In this document: positions 38,206 through 52,419 of the stretch, in pieces
Position numbering within the stretch: the first letter of the stretch is position 1
Layout: every line of letters begins with the position of its first letter
Assembly: GCF_000315625.1 (NCBI RefSeq)
Contig: NW_005434648.1
Span: 197,212 to 261,211, forward strand
Source of the DNA: Guillardia theta CCMP2712
Taxonomy: Eukaryota; Cryptophyceae; Pyrenomonadales; Geminigeraceae
DNA length: 64,000 nucleotides
Reading direction: 5' to 3'
Translations under genes and position numbers: made by a program
Notes under the pieces: generated by a model
What the model saw: only the letters and a program-made list of their open reading frames with translations
What the model was told of the DNA's origin: nothing
Databases searched by the model: none

Positions 38206-38498
38206 GAGCCGGGCCCCTCGAGACCTCGGGAGGTAGGGACAAGCTTGTGGAGTGGAGACGAACTGATCGGTGTGGACAGGCCGACAGGGCAAACAACTTC
38301 AGTTGATCATGTGATGATGAGTGAAGACATACAGAGGTTGAACTGGAAGCTTTGCCTCAGTAAACACCTCCTAGTGATGAAATTGGTTTCCGACACGATA
38401 CCAAACTCCTGCTCTTCCTCCCTTCACTTCACTCTCACTGGCTCTCTCTATCCTCACTTAATCCCTCCCATCCATACATGTACACCGACACCTTATTA

Positions 38499-39600
38499 TC
38501 ACTTCGCCCACGCGTTCAACGCGCTCATGGCGCTTGCAACGTCGCTCCTCTCGCATGCCGGCGTCGACATGTCTACCGGCTCTGAACCAGATGTCAGCTC
38601 ACGAGTGCCTGGAGGGAGGAGAAAACAACCGACTGCGAGCGGGAAGGGGCCAAGGAAGAGGAGAGTGTCGAGTAGAGGCGCCTGTCATCGCATCAAAAAA
38701 CCCCTTCCTCCCCTCTCTCGTGCTCTCCTCCCCTCTCCCTCCAACCAACCACCTTCCACCCCCTTTCCTGCCTCCTCCCTCCCCTCTCCCTCTTCACCGT
38801 GCCCTCCTCGAACGGATAGTTGACAGCCTTGTACGCAAGCCTCCACTCAGCGAGCGGCTGCAACCCTCCGCTGGTGGGAAACAGCTGCCACATCTCCTTC
38901 CGCATCGCCACCGTTCCTCTCGCATCCACCACGCTGGTGTCCGTCACGTTCCCTTCGTCCTCACCGTCAGCACTCCGTTCCTCAGGATCTCAGTCAGCGC
39001 ACTTGAGATGAGCAGTCGGTATTCCCCGCTGCAGCCGCACTCTTGGCAGCCGTTGAGGTCGAGCGGCTCTGCCTTGGGGAGCTCGAAGTTGAGCTCGTAG
39101 TAACCAACTTGCCCTTCCTTACAGCAACATCCTCAGATTCCTCCCTCTCTTCCTTCAGCTCCTCCTCCTCCCTCCCTTTCCTCCCCCCTCCCCATCCTTC
39201 CTTTCCGCCTCCACCCCCTCCTCCTCCTCCTCACCTTACGCAAAGAAACGAGGGGGCGAACAGCATTGGCATCGCACAGTGTCAAGGCAGCAGAGTGATT
39301 CTTGCGAAAGGCGACGTTGAACGACAGGGCCTCATCCTCCGACGCCTGCGCCCCTTGGCAAAAGAGAGCAAGCCGAGCTGTGCAGCTGACGCGATCGGGG
39401 AGGCTGCTGAGGGTGAAGGAAGCGCTCCAGGCAGTGAGAACGTCGACGTTGAGGTTGGTGAAGGAGAGGGCAGGATCCATCCGAGGAAGGGAGACCCGGA
39501 GGTCATCGTTCTTGCACTGGGGTACGGAGGAGACGGCAGCGAGGAGCGCACCGGCGCAAAGGGAGATGCGGAGCCAGGCATCCAGTGCTAACTTGAGCAT
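38499..39600 (-). CDS. Secreted or membrane-associated protein of unknown function
   Basis: I do not recognise the family. The start MLKLALDAWLRISLCAG at 39600 forms a signal peptide ending near AVSSVPQC. The mature part has beta-rich segments (DLRVSLPRMDPALSF, LNVDVLTAWSASFTL, VSCTARLALFCQGA and FNVAFRKNHSAALTL), then an exon with GYYELNFELPKAEPLDL, a CQECGC cluster and YRLLISSALTEILRNGVLTV. A SVVDARGTVAMRKEMWQLF exon with EWRLAYKAVNYPFE follows. The C-terminal exon ends SDVASAMSALNAWAK with the stop at 38499. Seven or more cysteines in the predicted exported region suggest disulphides. An alternative upstream start exists near 39642. It is convergent with UGPase. Confidence 0.55.
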
Positions 39601-39724
39601 GGGAGTAGAGGTGTGCTGCCAGGAGAGGTGTGCTGTACTCAACTCATCTGCATCCCCTTCTAGGCCAGAGCAGGAGGGAGTAGAAAGGGACAGGGAGGAG
39701 GGCTGCCGCTATTCCCACTGTTGC

Positions 39725-39863
39725 CGCTTCTGCTGCTGGGCTGCTGCTATTCCCACTGCTGCTGGTGCTGGTGCTATTCCCACTGCTGCTGGTGCTGGTG
39801 CTGGGGCGAGTGCTGCTGCTGCTGCTGCTGGTGCTGCTACTGCTACTGCTGCTGCTGCTACCG

Positions 39864-39906
<43 letters not shown>

Positions 39907-39926
39907 GCTGCTGCTGCCGTCGTTCT
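39725..39926. repeat. (CTG)n array with embedded CTGCTGGTGCTGGTGCTATTCC minisatellite units
   Basis: Three imperfect units of about 27-45 bp, built from CTGCTGGTG and CTATTCCCA, run into a long (GCT)n tract at 39820-39925. It lies upstream of the secreted-protein gene start (minus strand). Poly-Ser, poly-Ala and poly-Leu frames over it are artefacts. Confidence 0.85.
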
Positions 39927-39964
39927 GCTGCCTCAAAGAGGTCAAGTTGACCTGCCGGTAAAAC

Positions 39965-40205
39965 AGAGTACCCTCATCCCCCCACTTGCCCTTCCTCAAA
40001 ACCCTCATCCCACCCTCATCCCTTCACTTACCCTCTCCGGATCACCCTACCCCTGCACCCTACCCTGCACCCTACCCTGCACCCTGCCAGAGGGGAGCAC
40101 CCTACCCTGACCATACCCAGCACCCTACCCCTGCACCCTACCCTGCACCCTACCCTGCACCCTACCAGAGGGGAGCACCCTACCCTGGTTTCGAAATGTA
40201 CTTGA
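39965..40205. repeat. CACCCTACCCTG minisatellite, related to the TACCC flanks (copy I)
   Basis: A tandem 12-mer, CACCCTACCCTG, occurs in two clusters, each ending in the same segment (CCAGAGGGGAGCACCCTACC), so about 70 bp is duplicated. It lies in the head-to-head gap before the acidic/RGG gene. The ACCCTACCC word is shared with copies B, E and H, and the end carries GTACTTGA (40198-40205). It looks like a tandemly amplified form of the same block type, without a GC core. Confidence 0.7.
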
Positions 40206-40305
40206 GGAACAACGGGTGCGGTAAACCAGGGGTCCTTTCCTATTAGAATTGAAAGAAAAGGGAGGGTGGGTCGTTCGATCGTGCACTCGCAGTGGGTCGG
40301 AACAA

Positions 40306-42635
40306 ATGCAGGGTGTCGTCGCGACGCTGAGCGGGAAGATGGCGGGAGGGATGAGGAGAGTAATGGTATCGAACTGGAGGTCAGGGTATCCAGCTATCTC
40401 CGCTCTCCTCCCTCCTCTCCCTTCCCTCCGCCATCGTCCCTTTCCTGAATCAGGGCAGTCTTCGTCGCCCCCACTCGCTGGATCCTCTGAGCCGACGGTC
40501 AGGTCGTGCACAGCTAGCGATCAGAGGAGCGCGTCCTTCAAGCTGCTCATGAAGAGAACCGCTGGGACCATGAGCCATGCCCTCGCATCCAGTGCAGGAG
40601 CCTTGAAAGGCCCCCCTGCCCGCTCCTTCTCCTCCCCTGCTGGGAACTTGAAGGCAGTGACTCGCCAGTCGCGGAGGAGGAACGAGAGGTACGAGTTCAG
40701 AAGACTGCGACGACCCCTGCAGAACGTGTACAAGCTCTCACGACCTCTCCGACCCGCCGAGAGGCTTCAAGCTCACAAGCTTGCCAAGAGATATTTCCCA
40801 ATGGCGGTTGCGATGCGGCGCCTGGCAGACGATGGTAATGATTCATGAAGCAGGTGAGAGGAAGCATAGCTCGGCTGCTCAAGGGGATCCTAGACCGCAG
40901 GAGTCGCAGATACCTTCATGTCCACCGCCTCAAGATCCCGTGAGCCATGGCAACCTTGACGCCTGTGTGCTAACCACTTGCTCCCTCCCTAGTTTGCCAT
41001 CCCTGATCCTTGAGCCGTGGAGAGAGGACAAGGTTTCCAAGTCGCCACAGCCGAGCGACGTGAAGGCTGACGGGAATGAAAATCCCCCTGTTGTCAAGCC
41101 GAAGGCTGTGAAGAAGAGCAAGTTAGCTGTGCAGGCAGACGGGGCTCAGGGGAAGGAGGAGGTGGTAAAAGTAGCGAAATTGCGGAGAAAGTCGGATGCG
41201 CCCATTACCGGCCTCAGTCAGGCAGACTTGGACGCCATCTTGGAGGGCACAGGCATCCCACAAGCAGCTGGCAAAGATGTGAAGCCCATCACGATCGAAG
41301 ACCTCGGTCAGCCCGGAGATATGGTGGATGAAGGAATGCTTCCTCCTCGCAGGGGCAAGAAGAGCGCGAGACAGATGAAGCAGATGTCGTTCCAAGAAGA
41401 AGACGATCTCTTCGACGAGGATGAGGATGGGTCGGATAGGCGTCCTCCTCGGAGGGGAGGCAAGCAGCTCTCGAAACCGAAGAAGATGTCATTTCATGAT
41501 GAGGACGATCTGTTCGACGATGACGATTACGAGATCGATGGACGTCCTGCTCGGAGGGTAGAGAAGCAGCAGACCGGGAAGAGAAAAGGCGGCAGAGCGA
41601 GGGAGGACGAGGACATGGACGAAGACGAGGATTGGAAGGAAAGGCGTTCTCCTCGCTCCCCCGGGAAGTATGGGGATGTACGAGAATTGGATGAGATGGA
41701 CCACAAGTCCTTCCTGGCCTTGAAGGGCATTAAAGTACCAGGTGAGAGCGATCGAGTGAAGCGGGACGGCAAGCGACGTTCGGACAGTTCGAGAGTGTTC
41801 CGCAAGCCTCTCAAGGATGAGCGATGGGTGACAGACCGGAGCTCCGGCGGGTTCAACAGCAGCGGCGTCGTCAATTTCGTTGCGAGCGCTTCTACCAAGA
41901 GTAAACTTGTGCTTGCAGTCACTTGCCTTGTATGACTTGCACGAACAGTTACGAATCCTGAAACCTCCTGGATGAATCCCGAGCAAGAAGCGTCTTGGTG
42001 GGGAGGGCTGGATCGCGTGTGGATTGTAACTTTTGCGCAGGCTGGGCTATCAGGAGCTTGATGACGAAGATTCGGATCCCGTGGATGCGCGAGGAGGAAG
42101 AAGTTCGATGGGAAAGAGCCAAGAGGGCAACGAGGGCCGGAGGTTTCAATCTCAAAACAGATATGGACGAGACGAAGAATCAAGTGGTGGATTCGGCAGA
42201 GGAGGACGTAGAGGAGAGGGGAGGGGAGGGAGGTTTGAAGGAGGAGGAAGAGGAGAAAGCAGGGGAGAGGGAGGCAGGTGGGGCAGGGAAAGGTATGAAG
42301 ATCGGAATGATGGAAGGGATGGGAGGGGAGGAAGGTTTGAAAGAGGAGGGTACGGAGACAGAAGGGGAAGAGGAGGCAGAGGAAGGTATGAAGATCGGGA
42401 AGATGGCAGAGAAAGGAGGGGATTTGAAAGAGGAGAGGGAAGAGGAGGGTTCGGAGGAAACAGGTTTGCACGACAGGGATCTGGAGAAAGGAGAGGAGGA
42501 AGAGGAAATAGGGACGAAAGAGACGGTAGAGACAGGCGGGAGAGAGGAGGAAGGGAGGAGAGAGGAGGAAGGGAGGAGCGAGGAGGGAGGTCTGGTTTCC
42601 GAGGCAGAAGAGGTGGAGACGGATGGGACGTCTAA
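40306..42635 (+). CDS. Acidic repeat plus RGG-box protein, probably RNA-binding
   Basis: The gene is not assigned to a named family. The early part (from 40306, exon joins uncertain) is basic: SRRRNERYEFRRLRRPLQNV. The middle exon encodes LSQADLDAILEGTGIPQA and two copies of an acidic repeat about 36 residues apart: MSFQEEDDLFDEDEDGSDRR and MSFHDEDDLFDDDDYEIDGR, each followed by a basic RR-P-x-RR-x-x-K patch. It then has LDEMDHKSFLALKGIKVPG. The last exon (about 42036-42635) is an RGG/RG-rich tail of more than 150 residues with units such as GGFGRGGRRGEGRGGRF, ending GRRGGDGWDV. RGG boxes typically bind RNA or G-quadruplex nucleic acid. The join between the middle and last exons was not resolved by splice phase. 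Reading the tail in another frame gives a Glu-rich frame that I reject. Confidence 0.55.
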
Positions 42636-42762
42636 GCGCGCCAAGGACGAGACGAGGAGGAGGAGGAGGAGGAGAACGAGGGAGGAGGAGGAGGAGGAGC
42701 TGGACTGTGCATGCGAGGAATCAAGTGCAGAGTGGAGAGAGCGCAAGTTCGAGACGAAAATC

Positions 42763-42822
42763 CAATTTTTTTTTCCCACAACAAAAGTTTCCATTTTTTT
42801 TCCCCCACAACAAAAGACTGAA
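42763..42822. repeat. Tandem duplication of a T-tract plus CCCACAACAAAAG unit
   Basis: Two copies about 28 bp apart of a poly-T run followed by CCC(CC)ACAACAAAAG lie in the convergent gap between the RGG gene and MCM7. It may be part of the 3' end signals of either gene. Confidence 0.7.
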
Positions 42823-42915
42823 AGCAAGGTGCCGTTATCCAGGTTTGAATTTGAATCTTGAACTCGTATTTTACACGCCATGCACGCGGGCAATGGATGG
42901 TTCGGCCCTCTCCCT

Positions 42916-47415
<4,500 letters not shown>

Positions 47416-49014
47416 CACGGTGAAGCATGTCTATGTTGAAAGCAATGCTGCTTGTTCGTCTCGCCACAAGACCAATCAAGATGCAAACACAAGGCAGATA
47501 CACTACCGTCTCTTGTCTACATGAGCTCAACAGCTACAGCATTGTACAGCACACGTGAAGCACGATAACAAACAACGTCAACAATGTTGACCATGCCGGA
47601 TTGAAGGCACAACATGAGATCAGGACAGAGAAGAAACAACTCGACAAGAGGAGATCAAGGGGGAGTCTGGTCATGGTTCATTCAGGCCATGTCGGCTGAT
47701 CATGGTTCGTTCAGGCCATGTCGTCTTACTTGCTTCCTCGTCGTAGCTCAAAGGCGGCATGGCGGCAGCGTGGACGAGCAATGAGCCTCCGAAGGGAATG
47801 GGTGAGTTCCACAGGGTAGGTGGTTGCGTATTTTGAAGGTAGGGGTACTTGATGACTGTATGAAGGTGGGGTATGTTTGTGCTTAGTTGAACGGGTACAT
47901 AATCCACCTTGTTTGACAGTAGGGGGTACTGGACGATTTGGGGGGTAGGGGGGTAGTCGTTTGTGGACGGGCAAAGACCTTCCTTATCGGGAAAGCAGAG
48001 GCGGCAGAGCAAATTACCGGCGGGTAGTACTGGACCTCATCCCCGCTCAACCGGGAGTCACCAGCCAACCTTGCCGGGCCCGGCCGCGCGCGCGTAGCGG
48101 GCCGCGGCCCGCCGTCGATGGTCACCAGTCCGGTTGAAGGCTGAGAGCAGGCCGCACGGTGCCACGGTGCGACCGTCGGACGGCCTCGGCGCCTTGGGGC
48201 CGCGCCACATAAGCGGCAGTCCGATCCGACTCGTGACACGGTCCAACGGTCACCGTGGCACCGGGTCAAGGGCAGTGGCAGTCACCCGATCGTGCCACGG
48301 TGCCCTACCGCAGTGATCGGACGGTGAGGCCACTGCCGTGACCCGCCGGCGCTGACGGTACGGCGGGTCCGTCCGACTGGGATCATCCGGATTGCCGTGC
48401 CACCGTCGGTGACTCACCGGTGTCGGACTCCGGAGTCAGCCTCGAGTCAGCAGCCTCCGGTTGGCAGCCCGGCCCGGCCGGTGGGTCCACTGCCCGGATA
48501 GCCCGGCCATCCCCGGCCGCCGGCGGCCCGGCGGCGGTCGGGCCCCCGGACTACCCTACGGGCCCTCATTCCGGATGAAGGACTCCGGGAGAATGACCCC
48601 CTCGTGGGCCTCAAAGCCGCTCTCCTACCCTACCCTCCACCCCCCGTGCTCGACGCTTTAGGACCTGACATCTTTTGAGGAGGGCATGGAGAGGAGGGGG
48701 GTACTATGAGGTGACCCAGGGGGTAGAATCTGGTAAATTCATGGGGTGGGTGGTAGTCGCTCCTCAGCTCCACCCAGGAGCTCATGGAAGGTTCAATAGA
48801 ACACCCAGGGGGTGGGGTGACAATCAAGGGGGTATTAGTCTGATCCCACCATGAAGCAGGGGTACTTTTGATAGCAAAGACCCTGAGGAGGTCATGGGTG
48901 GGGTATTTTTGTATGGATGGGGTACAGGCTGAGGGGGTGGGACATTTGAACTTGCAGTAGGGGGTAGGAACCACACTAGGGGGTGGTGACTCGGTTCGCC
49001 TCAGAGGGGAATGT
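47416..49014. other. Head-to-head intergenic region with the largest composite block, copy E
   Basis: Positions 47416-47740 are ordinary and include a direct repeat of about 22 bp, TCATGGTTCRTTCAGGCCAT, at about 47671 and 47699. Positions 47745-47965 are G-rich with GGGGTACTTGA (47842-47852) and AGGGGGTACTGG (47921-47932). The core at about 48050-48560 is GC-rich with GGTGCCACGGTGC-type inverted words and GTCAAGGGCAGTG (48265-48277). The right flank at 48600-49000 has a short TACCC stretch and then many GGGGTA/GGGGTGG words. Both flanks are present, so this copy may show the complete organisation. Confidence 0.65.
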
Positions 49015-49150
49015 AAGTCACGTGATCCAACAAGCATGTCACATGTAATAGTCACGTGATCTCAAATCTATAGTGATTGTATCTCACGTGACATTTCCTA
49101 CTATGCTCGACCCCTCACGTGACATCAGGTGAGGGGGATCACGTGGTCTT
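49015..49150. promoter_or_regulatory. Cluster of five CACGTG (G-box/E-box) palindromes
   Basis: CACGTG occurs at 49019-49024, 49053-49058, 49085-49090, 49116-49121 and 49140-49145. Most sit within a TCACGTGA-like context, and a related TCACATGT lies near 49038. Spacings are 34, 32, 31 and 24 bp, close to three helical turns. The cluster ends 65 bp before the start codon of the thylakoid protein gene. bHLH or bZIP factors bind this hexamer in other eukaryotes. A role in light or circadian control here is inference. Confidence 0.75.
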
Positions 49151-49210
49151 CCTTTTTCTGACGTGAAATCCTCCTCCCCACCACCTTCGCCTCCGTCGCC
49201 ACCCTCCGCC

Positions 49211-49947
49211 ATGCTCCGCGCTGCCCTCCTCCTCGCGCTCGTAGCCGCCGCCGCCGCCTTCACGGCCCCTCACTCTGCTGGCCTTCGCCTCAGATCCGCT
49301 ACCCCAGGTGGGAACCTGCTCTTTTCTGTGTCTCTAGCCGCTTTTCTTGTTGTGGGGTCCAGGAACAGCCTGGTGCATTTGCGCTAGTTGCAGCAGTGCA
49401 GTATGGCAGTTTAGAGTTCCTCTGGTGTATGTGAGAGGTTGAGACTAAGTCCCCTGATTCAATGCTGTTGTACGGCCGAAATAAGACGTATGTGGGACTG
49501 TTTTGTACCACATCGCATGAATTTCATGTCACGACTGTTCGTTGCAAGACTTGCAAAGTTGTTGATTCTGTTCGTCTTATCCGTCTTGTTTTTCTTGTGT
49601 GGGTTGTTTACAATTACCTGATCTAATATCGTTGTCGTCCAGCCATGAGCATGAAGGCTGATTCCAATATCCGCATTCCCGAGGGTGTGAAGAAGGCTCT
49701 CGCCCCCGCCATCGCCTTTGCTGGCGCTGCTGCCCCTGCCTTCGCTGAGGGAACCGGCGAGGTCAGACCTCAGCAGATGCTCTGACTTGATTCTGACAAG
49801 GACATGCAGGCCCTCGGAGTCGATGATGGCAAGCTCTTGATCCCCATCATCGTTGTCCCCCTCTTCGTTTTCTTGCTCTTCCAGGGATTTGCTGCTAACC
49901 AGGACAACGAGGACTTCTTTGACACCTATGACCAGCGCCGCCGGTAA
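49211..49947 (+). CDS. Small plastid-targeted single-TM thylakoid protein (probable photosystem small subunit)
   Basis: The ATG at 49211 gives a tripartite leader. First is a signal peptide, MLRAALLLALVAAAAA, then the complex-plastid signature FTAP with Phe at the cleavage site and GLRLRSATP. A 5' intron of about 330 bp follows. The second exon gives a thylakoid-transfer-like hydrophobic segment (ALAPAIAFAGAAAPAFAEG), and the third exon gives one TM helix (LLIPIIVVPLFVFLLFQGF) and a short acidic tail, ANQDNEDFFDTYDQRR. The stop is at 49945-49947. The mature protein after AFA would be about 50 residues. Size and layout fit a low-molecular-mass photosystem subunit encoded in the nucleus. I could not match it to a named Psb, Psa or Pet protein, so no symbol is given. 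Confidence 0.75.
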
Positions 49948-50294
49948 ACTTGTCGAGTTTCAACACGTCAAGTCAGCAGATGTGTGATGTGTGATTCTTT
50001 CAAGTAAAGCTATTGTTTCTTTGTTGACTTGAAATGTAAAAATTCGAAAAAAACAAAAAACACGAAATGAATCAGTACACGAGGCGCTTGGAGTTTGGCT
50101 CGCTCACACATACACACTTATGTTTAAGGTATGAGGCTTTATCCTAGTCAACGATATTTACATTATGAGCAGCAGAGAGAGAGGAGATATCCTCAGCTCG
50201 GGCTAAAACTTGTCCATGTCATCCTTGACTTCACCTGGCAGAGGTTTGAATCTGCGCAGGTATATCAGGAGATCACAATCGGGCAGATCAGTGT

Positions 50295-51968
50295 TTACCC
50301 CGGTAGCAGCTTCACCATGCCGAGCACCTGAGCAAGCATCATCACGTCATCGCCCACAACCTTCGACATGTCACCGCTTGGAGCAATCCCGACGCCAGGG
50401 ATGTGAAGGGCAAGGAGGGTGCGCGCTCAATTGTGTAGAGTTTGGTGCTCTCGATCCTGACAGAGCGAAGATGAGACATGCTCTCATGCGGCAGAGAAGC
50501 TTCTCACCCTGGTGCCGTGTACTTGGGTCGATCATCAGCGATGGAATTCGTCGACGACAACCGCTTCCTGTAGCTCGTGGAAGTGGGAACTGGGACATCC
50601 TGCATGCGGATAGCGGTCATCAAGAACAGCACAGCTCCTCATCCTCATCCTCACATCCATCCAATTCGGGCCCAGCGTCTTGCATCGAAGGCTGTGATAC
50701 TTGTTTGCGTTTGTTCGGACCGCTGCGAGCATAGGAGGAACCTTTCCAGCAGTCAACAACCAGTCCATGCAACGGCGTGTCTCTCGCACCTCCTTCTTGA
50801 TCTTGCCCTGCACAAGCTGGATGGGGAGGATGGGGAGTGGGAGAGCTTCGACGGAGTACTCGAGGTACGCCCTGCTGATGGCTTCACCGCCAGCAGATAC
50901 ACAGGAGCATAGAAAAGCCCTCACCTGCCATCCTTGCAGCTGGTGATTGAGTAGATGCCTTCGAACTCGATGAACTCCCTGGACTCTACCTTGGAGAACT
51001 TGAGGCGCTGGAATGGTTCTTCTGTGACCTCCAAGACGATCCTCGTCGTTATCCTCAGGGTCGGCGATATCACTCCGACCTGTTCGATCCGAACTCTCCC
51101 ATTGGGCTGCAGGATAGCTCCTGCAACAAGCACGCCAAAGCCGTCAGGATGTGACGACAGGAGCAGCATGAGTTAGCTCACCAGATTCTGCGATGTTCGG
51201 AATGTACTCGTGCAAGTTGTTGTAGTTGGTAAGAACGTCCCAGATCGCTCTCGGAGGCGCTTCAATGAACAGCCCTCCGCTGATTCGCCGCCTACTGCCG
51301 CCCAGGCCCTCGAGCTTGATGTTGATGTCAACGCCGTCCACGTTCTTGACCTCCTTCAGAATCAGCTCAGCTGGTCTGTACATATCGAGCGCTGAATGGA
51401 CTTGAAGAGTGTCGCCTCGTGAACGTTTTGCACGCACTTTCCTCCTGTTCGATGATTCGACGGCAAGCTTTCCTGCAACCTCTCCCAGTCGAGGTGCATG
51501 AGTGGCAAAGCAAGCGGTTGATGTCTCTTGTCGCAAACAAAGACAGGATACAGAGTGTTCACCCACGAGGATGAAGAGGATTGCGATGAGGAAGGGAGCG
51601 CGGCATTTTGACAAAAATAGATTTTCAGTTCCAGACCATAAACGCAAACCATTCAAGCTCCATGAGGATTTCCCCGAGGATATTGCCACAGCAGGAGAAA
51701 ATTCAACGTCTTGAACAAAGTTTGTGGTCCGAAAGGACGAGATCAGGTCCCTCAGAGATGATGGGGACGAGGGGACGGAGATGTTGGTATCACTTAGCAC
51801 GCAACGGGAGTCGGCTACATGGCAACAAGGGGAGAGGGCAGAGGTGGAGCAGGAGGAAGCATCAGTGGGAGATGGACAGAGAGAGGAGGAGCGAGGGGAA
51901 GGCGAGGAGGTGGCAAGAAACTCTCCATCCTCCCTCCTGCTTCTTGCGCGTCTCCTCCTGTCAGCCAT
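50295..51968 (-). CDS. START/COQ10-like (SRPBCC) domain protein
   Basis: This family (polyketide cyclase/dehydrase, COQ10 type) binds lipids or quinones in a hydrophobic pocket, and plant relatives sit in plastids. The long exon encodes ISGGLFIEAPPRAIWDVLTN with the following YNNLHEYIPNIAESG, then AILQPNGRVRIEQVGV, ITTRIVLEVTEEPFQRLKFS and VESREFIEFEGIYSI, then YSVEALPLPILPIQLVQGKI and VRETRRCMDWLLTA. The last exon ends SKVVGDDVMMLAQVLGMVKL, then LPG (stop 50295). These match the strand-helix grip order of the family. The open frame reaches 51968 (MADRRRRARS), but a signal-peptide-like stretch (APFLIAILFILVGEHSVSC) lies about 135 residues in. The true start is probably nearer to it, through an unplaced upstream exon. 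Confidence 0.75.
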
Positions 51969-52419
51969 GGCGGCCAGAGGGTACCCCGTCTGGTAAGAGG
52001 GTAGTCTGAACCTTCGGGGGTCATGGTGACAACATACCCCTTATCTGCTAAGAGACATCGCTATTAAACTAGGGGTTCAATCCAAATATACAAATTGTGT
52101 CGCCAGGTGGGTTGTTGTCAGAAGGGGGTAGGGTGGATCCCCGCAAGTCATAAGGCTCGAAACCACATCCCCGCTCACTAGAAAAACCGCAAACTTAGTC
52201 AAACTCAGTGACTGACCCGGAGCCTCACAGTCTCGGACGGTCAGTCAGAGTCCGACCCGGAGGCTCCCGGGCTCGGAGTCAGTGCGACCGGCCCGGTCGA
52301 GCCGACCGAGTCAAGGGCAGTGACTCGTCCAATATCCGATCGGTAACTGTTGGCAGCTTTTCAAAGTTTCAATCAAGTTCATGGCGGCCTTAGGGCGGCC
52401 GCCTTTCTCAGTTCCCCAG
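51969..52419. other. Intergenic composite block, copy F
   Basis: It lies upstream of the START-domain gene and downstream of the SET gene. A short flank (about 51975-52180) contains GGGGGTAGGG and ATACCCC words. The core at 52195-52345 is GC-rich, with repeated GAGTC/GACTG and CCCGG words and GTCAAGGGCAGTG at 52310-52322, identical to a 13-mer in copy E. The plus-strand frame starting at 52381 overlaps the SET gene's end and is a shadow. Confidence 0.6.

Noticed and set aside
42036-42861. Glu-rich plus-strand frame alternative to the RGG tail
   Set aside because: Same bases read in another frame. The RGG frame has patterned GRGG repeats and a sensible end, while the Glu frame runs into the T-tract region.
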